Positions 1 to 5,929 are shown, counted from the first letter of the stretch. The stretch is DNA of 5,929 nt from Desulfuromonadaceae bacterium (GCA_028686145.1 JAQUCQ010000219.1:1-5929), one strand, 5' to 3'. A program made the numbers and translations. The notes: generated from the sequence alone by a model not told the origin.

Positions 1-801
1 ACGACGCCATCTTCTGACCATATACGTCTCGGCAAAGTAGATCTTCGGGTGCAAGACTCTCCTGAAGAAACAGGCACCACCGGTTCAAACAAGCGGAAAC
101 TCACACTGCCAGAGATGCCGCACGAAGAATCTACCCGCTTCATGGAAATATACGAAACTGTCAAAAAGAAACATAAACTTCAGATTAACGGCGTATCTGA
201 CATTGTCTCAAGCTTCATTGATGTTTTCCGGCAGGAGGGAAAACCGCTTCTCGCGATGGCAGCGTTGCGGGATAAGGACGAATACACCTTTACACACTCT
301 ACTAACGTATGTGTTCTTAATCTGGCACAGGCGATGGCTCTCGGCATTGAAGGACAGCTGTTAAATGATATCGGCATTGCGGCCATGGTGCATGATATCG
401 GCAAACTGTTTATCCCGGAAGAAATTCTTATGAAAACTGACAAGCTTACTGCTGAAGAGTTCAAGATCATGATGCAACACCCGGTCAAAGGCGCTCGTCA
501 TCTGCTTGAAACATCAGGTGTCCCAAGACTGGCGGTCATCGCAGCCTACGAACATCATCTGAAATACAATTTACGCGGTTATCCGCATGTTTCATCCGAT
601 TGGCAACAAAATCTCTGCAGCCACATGACGACGATATCCGACTTTTTTGATGCGCTCAGAACCAAGCGTACCTATCGTGCCCCGGTATCACTGAAAGAAA
701 CAGCCGGAATGATGCTTGATATGATGGGGACTGATCTGCACCCTGCCCTGACACGAAATTTCTTGCGGATTATTTCGCGCTTGATTAAAAGTCCCGATTG
801 A
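1..801 (+). CDS. HD-GYP domain protein, probable c-di-GMP phosphodiesterase (5' end outside window)
   Basis: Partial gene: 266 codons are visible and the frame has no stop back to base 1. The GTG at 49 is therefore only an internal candidate start, and a longer N-terminus probably lies upstream. Numbering from the first codon of the window, the metal-ligand pattern of HD-GYP phosphodiesterases is complete: H99 (HSTNV), H131-D132 (HDIGK), H160 (QHP), H185-H186 and D214 (ISDFFDAL). The signature loop reads HHLKYNLRGYP, against the usual HHERxDGxGYP. GYP is kept, but the E and the DG pair are not. Family knowledge: such proteins hydrolyse c-di-GMP to pGpG or GMP in the cytosol, often controlled by an attached sensor or receiver domain; none is visible here. 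The first 50 or so residues are charged and look like a linker. It converges on the - strand operon and is not part of it. The family call is firm; catalytic activity is inferred. Confidence 0.88.
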   Translation, partial: TTPSSDHIRLGKVDLRVQDSPEETGTTGSNKRKLTLPEMPHEESTRFMEIYETVKKKHKLQINGVSDIVSSFIDVFRQEGKPLLAMAALRDKDEYTFTHSTNVCVLNLAQAMALGIEGQLLNDIGIAAMVHDIGKLFIPEEILMKTDKLTAEEFKIMMQHPVKGARHLLETSGVPRLAVIAAYEHHLKYNLRGYPHVSSDWQQNLCSHMTTISDFFDALRTKRTYRAPVSLKETAGMMLDMMGTDLHPALTRNFLRIISRLIKSPD

Positions 802-855
802 ACGCAGCGAATAACGTCCCCCCCCTGTATCGTTCGACTCAAAGCGGCAACTCAG
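802..855. other. Convergent intergenic gap
   Basis: This 54-base spacer separates the stops of two converging genes. It contains a run of eight C at 818-825 flanked by the short inverted pair AACG (813-816) and CGTT (831-834). The stem is too short, and no T-run follows on either strand, so I do not call a terminator. I see no gene or promoter in it. Confidence 0.6.
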
Positions 856-1419
856 CTACTTCATCAGGGCTTCCTGCTCGCACTCCACAAGCAGCCGGGC
901 GATTTCTTCATCGCCGATATCCGGTAGCACGAACGTACCCCTCGAATCCTTTTCAACACGGCTGATGCCGGGATAACGTTTTTCAAGAACCTTTATTTCC
1001 ATGGCCTGATCTTTGACTGTCGCCAGCAGGCGACGGTTTTCTGCCTCCAGATTATACTTTTCCACTGCCGACAACAGGGCAAATCGAAACTGCATGTCAT
1101 CCCACGGCTTGGTGAAAAAACGATAAATTTCTCCTTCATTAACAGCCGTAATTGCGGCTTCCAGAGTGGCATGACCGGTCAGCAGTATTCGGACCGTATG
1201 CGGTGAGCGGCGCTTTACCTCTGCCAGCAGTTCCGATCCCTGCATTCCGACCATGCGCTCGTCCGAAACAATCGCCTTAACAGTTCTACCATCCATGATT
1301 TCAAGTGCCTGTAAACCACCTGACGCAGTCAATATTTCATACGGATCATCAAGCAGAGCGCGAGTCAAAGCCGATAAGACATTGACCTCATCATCAACAA
1401 GCAAGATTGTATCTTTCAT
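856..1419 (-). CDS. Stand-alone response regulator, RpfG-like receiver with coiled-coil tail
   Basis: A 187-residue protein with one receiver domain (about residues 4-122) followed by a charged helical stretch (about 120-147) and a 40-residue tail with no output domain that I recognise. Receiver residues are all present: acidic pair D9-D10, phospho-acceptor D53 (IVSDERM), T81 (LLTGH) and K104 (FTKPW). The FTKPW and AENRRL elements resemble the receivers of RpfG-type regulators, but no HD-GYP domain follows. The usual P of the RMPGM loop is V here (RMVGM). Its ATG lies inside the ATGA overlap with the stop of the ATPase fusion, behind a strong AAGGGGG site, so the start is secure and translation is probably coupled. 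Over 128 ungapped residues it is about half identical to the receiver of that fusion. It is likely phosphorylated by the kinase of the same operon and may act by protein contact. No DNA-binding domain is seen. Confidence 0.9.
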   Translation of the reverse strand: MKDTILLVDDEVNVLSALTRALLDDPYEILTASGGLQALEIMDGRTVKAIVSDERMVGMQGSELLAEVKRRSPHTVRILLTGHATLEAAITAVNEGEIYRFFTKPWDDMQFRFALLSAVEKYNLEAENRRLLATVKDQAMEIKVLEKRYPGISRVEKDSRGTFVLPDIGDEEIARLLVECEQEALMK

Positions 1420-3839
1420 AAAACACCCCCTTCATTTTTTACCTCTCCGCAAAACGGACAGTGCTGCCAATCGGCATCCATCGGCATCTGGCAGTGAACG
1501 CAGCGATTTTCCCTGACCATACCGCAGTATGGACAAAACATGAATTTTGCCTCGATTGAACGTCCACATTGCAAGCAGGAGCGTTCAAGGGAGACACTCG
1601 GACCAATCACCCGCAACACTTCCTCCAGCGTCGTCCAACCAAGCCGCACCTTTTCCAGAGCATCTTCGAGCAGAGTGCGCATACCGCTGGCTCGAGCCAG
1701 TTCCAGCACCTCGGACTCCTTATAGACGTTGCCGATAATCTGCCGAAAGTCCTCATTCATGATAAACACTTCATAGACACCGATTCTTCCCTGATAACCG
1801 CTTTTGTTGCAGGCGTCACAGCCGCTGCCGACAGAGACATCACCGGTAAAAAATCCGGCAGGGGCCCGTAGTATTTCCAGCAGGTCCTTGTCGGGCGGAA
1901 CCAGTGTTGCGCAGTTTTTGCAAACCTTGCGCACCAGACGTTGGGCAATGATTCCTTCCAGCGCCGAGGCGATGATATACGGTTTTATGCCCATGTCGAT
2001 TAAACGGGTAATGGAACCGATAGCCGAGTTGGTATGCAGGGTGAAGAGTACCATATGACCGGTAAGTGCCGCTTTAAACGCAACATCGGCAGTGTCATGG
2101 TCACGTATTTCACCCACCAGGATAACATCCGGATCCTGACGCAATGTTGATCGGAGAACCTGAGCGAATGTCAGGCCGATTTTTTCATGGATTGAGACCT
2201 GATTTGCCTCTTCGAGATAATACTCGACCGGTTCTTCAATGGTCTCGAAGTTCCGCGACGAATTCATCATTGAGGAGAGCAGCGAATAAAGCATGGTGGT
2301 TTTGCCGCTGCCGGTAGGACCGGTGGCAATAACAACTCCCTGTGGCTTCTTACTCAATACAGTGATTTTTTTGAGATCGTCAGGCAGCACGCCGAGATCG
2401 TTCAGGCTTTTAATCGCTGCGCCTTTATCCAATATACGCATGACTATTTTCTCGCCATTCAGCGTCGGCAACGACGAAACTCGCATATCTACAATACGTG
2501 CCCCTGCTTTGACAGTTATGCGGCCATCCTGAGATCTGCGTCGCTCTGAAATATCCATTTTTGAAAGAATTTTGAGACGGGAAATAACGGCCGGGTGCAG
2601 GTCGGCCGGTATCTTGATCTTGCTATGCAGCATCCCGTCAATACGAAACCTGATTACGGTGTACTTGGTTTTAGGTTCAATATGAATATCACTTGCACGA
2701 TGCCGAATACCCTCGGAAATGATCGAATTAACAATCCGAATGACCGGCGGCACTTTGGACGAACCAATAAGTTCTTCGACGCTTGCCTCTTTTTCTTCAT
2801 CCTCAATAACAATATCAATCTCATCAAGAGGTTCAATATCGAGCGCATCTTCAATTTCGGCTTCAGAACCCCTCTGGCCCGCCACCCGTTCCAAAGCAAC
2901 AGCTATCTGCGACAGAACAGCTATATACGGCACAACCTTTAATCCAGTCACTCGGGTAATGTTATCGCAGAGCATCAGATCTGACGGATCAGCCATAGCC
3001 AGAATTAATTGTCCCGCTTCCATGCGAACAGGAATAATGCGATGCCGTCGGCAGATATCCATCGGGATAATTCCGGCCGCGGAGGGATTAATCTCTGTTT
3101 CGCGCAAATCAATAAAGTCAATGCCCAGATTTTTTTGCAGGGCGCGCACCAGTATATTTTCGGTAATATATCCCAGCCGAACCAAGGCATCACCCAAGAA
3201 TTCATCCCGTTCCCGCTGTTTGCGTGCCGATGTTACCGCATCTTTGGATAGAGCTCCGTTCTTTACCAGGATGTCAGCCAGCATTCCCCGGCTTTCATCA
3301 AAAAGGCCGGCATATCGGGTAATAGTTGCCTGTTGGTGCTTGGCTACCTCCTTTAGCTGGCGGTTCTCCTGGATCAGAACATATTGTTGTAATGCCAAAC
3401 TGACAGTCAAACGGAGATCTTCGTCATTCCATGGTTTGGTAATGAATTTGTAAACCGCTCCGTCCTTGACCGCACCCATGATGGAATTGACGTCGGCATA
3501 ACCGGTCAACATAATACGGATCGTCTCCGGCCAGCTCTCCTTGATACGTTTAAGCATCTCAGCACCGGTCATTCCCGGCATACGATGATCGGATACAATC
3601 AACTGCACCGGCCGCGCGTCCATTATCTCCAATGCTCTTGCAGCCGATGTTGCCGTCAGAATCGTATAGTTCTCTTCCATAAAAATACGCGTGAGGGCAG
3701 AAAGTACATTTTCTTCATCGTCGACAAAAAGCAAGGTAAAATCAGTCCGGGATTTTGTGTCAACCTCTACCGCTCCATTCCTTTTATCAACAGCCGTGTC
3801 ATTGACCATATCCCGGAAAAGGCCTGCATATTTACTCAT
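1416..3839 (-). CDS. Receiver - MshEN - GspE/PilB-type ATPase - double zinc ribbon fusion
   Basis: An 807-residue protein, about 240 longer than a usual PilB/GspE. Domains in order: receiver (about 35-155; D40-D41, phospho-acceptor D84, T112, K135); helical linker (155-180); MshEN/T2SSE_N-type domain (about 184-320); acidic linker (about 325-357); and type II/IV secretion ATPase core (about 364-745). In the core I see ERRRSQDGR, Walker A GPTGSGKTT (K513), Asp box TIEEPVE (533-539), Walker B with E577, His box with H595 and H602, and the zinc tetracysteine C640/C643/C674/C677. Four CxxC knuckles close the protein (C755/758, C769/772, C780/783, C794/797). Family knowledge: these hexameric cytosolic ATPases drive extension of type IV pili or export by type II systems. 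No pilin, GspF or secretin gene is nearby, so PilB, GspE and MshE cannot be told apart. Its start overlaps the kinase stop by 8 bases, with AGGGAG eight bases upstream. Control by phosphorylation at D84 is inferred. Confidence 0.92.
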   Translation of the reverse strand: MSKYAGLFRDMVNDTAVDKRNGAVEVDTKSRTDFTLLFVDDEENVLSALTRIFMEENYTILTATSAARALEIMDARPVQLIVSDHRMPGMTGAEMLKRIKESWPETIRIMLTGYADVNSIMGAVKDGAVYKFITKPWNDEDLRLTVSLALQQYVLIQENRQLKEVAKHQQATITRYAGLFDESRGMLADILVKNGALSKDAVTSARKQRERDEFLGDALVRLGYITENILVRALQKNLGIDFIDLRETEINPSAAGIIPMDICRRHRIIPVRMEAGQLILAMADPSDLMLCDNITRVTGLKVVPYIAVLSQIAVALERVAGQRGSEAEIEDALDIEPLDEIDIVIEDEEKEASVEELIGSSKVPPVIRIVNSIISEGIRHRASDIHIEPKTKYTVIRFRIDGMLHSKIKIPADLHPAVISRLKILSKMDISERRRSQDGRITVKAGARIVDMRVSSLPTLNGEKIVMRILDKGAAIKSLNDLGVLPDDLKKITVLSKKPQGVVIATGPTGSGKTTMLYSLLSSMMNSSRNFETIEEPVEYYLEEANQVSIHEKIGLTFAQVLRSTLRQDPDVILVGEIRDHDTADVAFKAALTGHMVLFTLHTNSAIGSITRLIDMGIKPYIIASALEGIIAQRLVRKVCKNCATLVPPDKDLLEILRAPAGFFTGDVSVGSGCDACNKSGYQGRIGVYEVFIMNEDFRQIIGNVYKESEVLELARASGMRTLLEDALEKVRLGWTTLEEVLRVIGPSVSLERSCLQCGRSIEAKFMFCPYCGMVRENRCVHCQMPMDADWQHCPFCGEVKNEGGVL
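1426..1432 (-). promoter_or_regulatory. Ribosome binding site of the stand-alone response regulator
   Basis: On the - strand AAGGGGG precedes the ATG at 1419 by six bases. It lies inside the last codons of the upstream ATPase gene, so the receiver gene has its own strong site in addition to the ATGA coupling. Confidence 0.75.
1449..1577 (-). other. Double zinc-ribbon segment of the ATPase fusion
   Basis: Residues 755-797 hold two successive ribbons with identical spacing, C-x2-C-x10-C-x2-C, separated by seven residues. Both second knuckles read CPxCG (CPYCG and CPFCG), the style of DZR/zinc-ribbon domains. This is in addition to the usual internal tetracysteine of the ATPase core. A structural or protein-docking role is likely; no enzymatic role is suggested. 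Confidence 0.85.
3354..3737 (-). other. Receiver-domain segment of the ATPase fusion
   Basis: Residues 35-162 align without gaps to residues 4-131 of the downstream stand-alone receiver, with 65 of 128 identical by hand count. All phosphorylation-site residues are present (D84 as acceptor), so it should be a working receiver, not a degenerate one. Confidence 0.85.
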
Positions 3840-5115
3840 GACTGTTACTCCCTATTGGCACAGTCACAATAAAAACCGTACCGCCTTCCGGCGGACAGGT
3901 GAGGGAAATTTTTCCGCCACACGCCTGTACCGCCTGTTCTGCCAACGACAGTCCCATTCCGGTTCCCTGTCCGACATCCTTGGTTGTAAAAAATGGTTCG
4001 AAGATATAGTCACGAATATCTGGTGGGATTCCGGGACCATTATCGGCAATCAGAATACGTGCATTGTCATCCTGCTGACCTGTTGAGATGGTAATCTTTA
4101 ACGGTGCCGCCTTCAGTTGCAAAGCATTCCGAATAATCTGCAGAAATGCCTGAGAAAGCAGAGCCGGGTTCAGCCTTACCTTCGATATGCTCCCCAAATT
4201 ACGCTCGACAACCGTACCCGGCTGCACCTCATGGCAAAGGACACTCAACGTCTGTTCCAGTTCAAGGTTAATATCTGTGGGAACCGACCCGGTTTCACCG
4301 ACATGCGAGAACCCCTTCATATCCGCCACCAGTTTTTGCACCCGCCCTGCGCCGTCAAGCGACTGTTTCACCAGACTGTCAAGATCGGTAAAAATGTACC
4401 CTATTTTCAGTTCTCTCCAGCGGGTTTCGGCTTGCCTGGCAAGCTCTGCAGGGATAGCCGGTTCACAGTTCGTACGGTAGAATTCCAGCATTTCCTTGAG
4501 CTTTGTGGCATATTTTGTCAACGTGTTCAGATTACTAATGACAAAACCAATCGGGTTGTTGATTTCATGCGCCATCCCGGCAGCCAGACCACCAATGGCA
4601 GCCAGTTTTTCCTTCTGAAGCATGATGGCATATGCCCGTTTCAATTCTTCGCTACGTTCCTGTACCTTTGTTTCCAATGATGCAGCCAGCTCTCGATATT
4701 GCCGTTCCGACACACTCAGTTTCTCATTCGTTTCCAGTAGCTCATCATAGGATTGATTGACAATAGTGGTATGCGCCTCGCTTGTCAGCATCCGCTTCAT
4801 GGAACCATTGATCAGAGTCTGTAGAGCCACATGCAGCATATCGGTAATTCCTTCAAGTCTGGCTCCGGAGTCCATAGCATAGACCACAACCGAACCGGCT
4901 GGTTCACCTTCAACCAGAATTGCCCTGATGGCGGAAAATGGGCTTTCGACACCGCAGGAAGCAAGCAGCACCCTGTTGCTATCGATAATTTCAGCACCAC
5001 ACGCGCCTGCCCGCACAGCACCATCCAGCACCATCAATGCTTCGGAAACTTCGAGGAGTTGAGCCAGATTTTTATCTTCGCCGATAATGAAATCGAGTTT
5101 TCGGTCAATACTCAT
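3832..5115 (-). CDS. Soluble sensor histidine kinase (HEINNP type)
   Basis: A cytosolic kinase of 427 residues from the ATG at 5115. The N-terminal 110 residues form an alpha/beta domain, possibly GAF-like, which I cannot assign; it contains C39 and C54. A charged helical stretch (about 120-170) leads to the phospho-acceptor helix with H183 (MAHEINNPIG). The HATPase domain follows: N330 in the N box (IIRNALQ), DNGPGI (358-363), EPFFTTK (373-379) and GTGMGLS (384-390). There is no membrane segment and no attached receiver, so it must pass phosphate to separate receivers; the next two genes each encode one. Start choice: ATG 5115 has AAGGA six bases away. ATG 5121 would leave no spacer, and a TTG at 5163, which would overlap the GTPase gene, has no site that I can see. 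The gene lies 37 bases after the GTPase stop and overlaps the ATPase start by 8 bases. Its signal is unknown. Confidence 0.9.
   Translation of the reverse strand: MSIDRKLDFIIGEDKNLAQLLEVSEALMVLDGAVRAGACGAEIIDSNRVLLASCGVESPFSAIRAILVEGEPAGSVVVYAMDSGARLEGITDMLHVALQTLINGSMKRMLTSEAHTTIVNQSYDELLETNEKLSVSERQYRELAASLETKVQERSEELKRAYAIMLQKEKLAAIGGLAAGMAHEINNPIGFVISNLNTLTKYATKLKEMLEFYRTNCEPAIPAELARQAETRWRELKIGYIFTDLDSLVKQSLDGAGRVQKLVADMKGFSHVGETGSVPTDINLELEQTLSVLCHEVQPGTVVERNLGSISKVRLNPALLSQAFLQIIRNALQLKAAPLKITISTGQQDDNARILIADNGPGIPPDIRDYIFEPFFTTKDVGQGTGMGLSLAEQAVQACGGKISLTCPPEGGTVFIVTVPIGSNSHE
3848..3853 (-). promoter_or_regulatory. Ribosome binding site of the ATPase fusion
   Basis: AGGGAG on the - strand lies eight bases before the ATG at 3839, inside the 3' end of the kinase gene. 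This supports the overlapping start and keeps the short N-terminal segment ahead of the receiver. Confidence 0.65.
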
Positions 5116-5121
5116 ATACAT

Positions 5122-5128
5122 TCCTTTT
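5122..5128 (-). promoter_or_regulatory. Ribosome binding site deciding the kinase start
   Basis: AAAAGGA on the - strand is followed by ATGTATATG. The spacing of six bases fits the second ATG (5115); the first ATG (5121) abuts the site. This argues for a 427-residue kinase and not the 443-residue reading from TTG. Confidence 0.7.
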
Positions 5129-5152
5129 GAAGAGGGACACAATTTAGCGGTT

Positions 5153-5806
5153 CTACCCGGCAATTCTGGTCACGCTGCCCACAAAATCTGCCCGTTCAAC
5201 GCCAAAGCGTGCGGTTAGTTCCAGGCGTGCGTTCAGCCTATCAAAAGTCAAGGCAACTAGCTGTCTGTATGTTTCCAGCACTCCGTCCCCTTGCAACGCC
5301 GACGCCATGACCAGCGGCAACCCGGTTGGCTCCCAAGTTGTTTGAATCTCGTTTTCAGGGATAATATCCGGCACATCACGTTTATTAAATTGGATCACCA
5401 GCGGAAGTTTATCAATATCAAGACCAACCATCGCCAGGTTCTTTTCAAGATTGGCGAAACTTTCCGCATTAGGCCCCATCTGTTTTTTTTGAGAATCCGC
5501 AACAAAAACAATACCGTCAGCGCGCTGCAGTACCGCCTTACGGGTAGCGTCATGCCGGACCTGCCCCGGAACGGTAAACACCTTCAGCTTGATGCGAAAA
5601 CCGGAAGGGGCCACATAAAAAAGCGGCAAAAGATCAAAGAATATCGTGCGATCATCAACGGTGTCCAGTACCATTAGGTCACCACGACCCTCAGTGCAAA
5701 GCTGGTCATGCAGACAAAGCAGGTTTGTAGTCTTGCCCGATAATGCCGGACCGTAATACACCAGTTTCACCACCAGTTTTTTTGCCTGTTCGTCAAATTC
5801 AATCAT
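5153..5806 (-). CDS. MglA-like small Ras-family GTPase
   Basis: A 217-residue GTPase of the MglA family (Myxococcus MglA is about 195 residues). It matches MglA position for position in the first 82 residues, as I recall that sequence. It has a P-loop GPALSGKTT (19-27, K25), the switch I stretch DDRTIFFD with R53 and T54, TVPGQ (78-82) with T78 where Ras has Asp, and Q82; G4 is NKRD (141-144). R53 and Q82 are the residues MglA uses for hydrolysis. A21 sits at the position of MglA G21 and Ras G12. The C-terminus has about 20 extra residues (LELTARFGVERADFVG region) and no lipidation cysteine. Family knowledge: MglA-GTP marks the leading pole and its GAP is MglB, a roadblock protein; none is visible here. 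The start at ATG 5806 follows an AGGCGG site that overlaps the upstream stop. A polarity or switch role in this operon is inferred. Confidence 0.9.
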   Translation of the reverse strand: MIEFDEQAKKLVVKLVYYGPALSGKTTNLLCLHDQLCTEGRGDLMVLDTVDDRTIFFDLLPLFYVAPSGFRIKLKVFTVPGQVRHDATRKAVLQRADGIVFVADSQKKQMGPNAESFANLEKNLAMVGLDIDKLPLVIQFNKRDVPDIIPENEIQTTWEPTGLPLVMASALQGDGVLETYRQLVALTFDRLNARLELTARFGVERADFVGSVTRIAG

Positions 5807-5811
5807 ATATA

Positions 5812-5817
5812 CCGCCT
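5812..5817 (-). promoter_or_regulatory. Ribosome binding site of the MglA-like GTPase, overlapping the preceding stop
   Basis: AGGCGG on the - strand shares bases with the TAG stop (5818-5816) of the upstream gene and lies five bases from the ATG at 5806. This arrangement favours re-initiation by ribosomes finishing the upstream gene. Confidence 0.65.
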
Positions 5818-5929
5818 ATTTCTCAACCAGAACAAAGACACCATGACCTGGTGGATCAATCCGGTAATAGCGACTAATTGAGGAGATACGAGCTTCATCA
5901 AGTTCTTCACCATGCCCCAGCAGCAGATC
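5816..5929 (-). CDS. Unidentified protein, C-terminal 37 residues only
   Basis: An open frame enters from the right edge and ends at TAG (5818-5816), nine bases before the GTPase start. The visible tail contains EELDEARISSISRYYRID and ends GVFVLVEK. I do not recognise a family from this fragment. Coupling to the GTPase gene makes it the most likely partner gene. A roadblock/MglB-type protein would be the expected neighbour, but nothing visible supports that identity. That it is coding is supported by the lack of stops, the ordinary codon use and the tight junction with the next gene. Confidence 0.6.
   Translation of the reverse strand, partial: DLLLGHGEELDEARISSISRYYRIDPPGHGVFVLVEK

Noticed and set aside
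180..488. Open frame of 102 codons on the - strand
   Set aside because: It is antisense to the HD-GYP core, which has clear conserved motifs on the + strand.
49..801. HD-GYP gene starting at the GTG at 49
   Set aside because: The frame continues open to base 1, no ribosome binding site is clear before 49, and the codons upstream look like ordinary coding sequence. The gene is treated as 5' truncated by the window edge.
813..834. AACG/CGTT inverted pair around a run of eight C as a terminator
   Set aside because: The stem has only four pairs, the loop has 14 bases, and neither strand has a T-run after it.
2719..3453. Long open frame of 244 codons on the + strand
   Set aside because: It lies wholly antisense to the ATPase gene, is very rich in serine and arginine, has no recognisable domain and has no ribosome site that I can see. 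It is a shadow of the real - strand gene.
4117..4680. Open frame of 187 codons on the + strand
   Set aside because: It is antisense to the conserved kinase core, where the - strand shows clear H-box and ATPase motifs. Its own translation resembles no family.
3832..5163. Kinase starting from TTG at 5163
   Set aside because: No ribosome site precedes it, it would overlap the GTPase gene, and the 16 extra residues do not look domain-like. ATG 5115 has a well-spaced AAGGA site.
1..5929. Mobile element, CRISPR array, tRNA or riboswitch
   Set aside because: I found no terminal inverted repeats, transposase or integrase motifs, repeated spacers or tRNA-like folds. Nearly every base lies in conserved coding sequence.

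Overview
The window looks like a signalling cluster from a Gram-negative, probably Desulfuromonadota (Geobacter/Pelobacter-like) bacterium. This rests on the style of the proteins: many HEINNP-type soluble kinases, RpfG-like receivers, an HD-GYP protein and an MglA-type GTPase. It is an inference from recognition, not from a search. Base composition looks even across the window, and I see no mobile element, RNA gene or CRISPR array.

Layout. On the + strand, positions 1-801 hold the 3' part of an HD-GYP domain gene. Its reading frame is open back to the first base, so the gene begins outside the window. After a 54-base convergent gap, everything else is on the - strand and reads from right to left as one tightly packed operon: the last 37 codons of an unidentified gene (5929-5816), an MglA-like small GTPase (5806-5153), a soluble histidine kinase (5115-3832), an 807-residue receiver/secretion-type ATPase/double-zinc-ribbon fusion (3839-1416), and a stand-alone receiver protein (1419-856). 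Junctions are 9 bases, 37 bases, an 8-base overlap and a 4-base ATGA overlap, so co-transcription and translational coupling are likely. The operon promoter is not in the window.

Working model (inference). In Myxococcus, MglA sets cell polarity and controls which pole runs type IV pili. Here an MglA-like GTPase sits in one operon with a kinase that lacks its own receiver, a GspE/PilB/MshE-type assembly ATPase carrying an N-terminal receiver, and a second receiver about half identical to the first. The simplest reading is a phosphorelay in which one kinase serves two receivers, one of them gating a pilus- or secretion-type motor, with the GTPase placing or switching the complex. The ATPase also has an MshEN-type N-terminal domain, the fold that binds c-di-GMP in MshE, but with both motif arginines replaced. 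The convergent neighbour is from a c-di-GMP phosphodiesterase family. The fusion ATPase and its operon are the most unusual content of the window.
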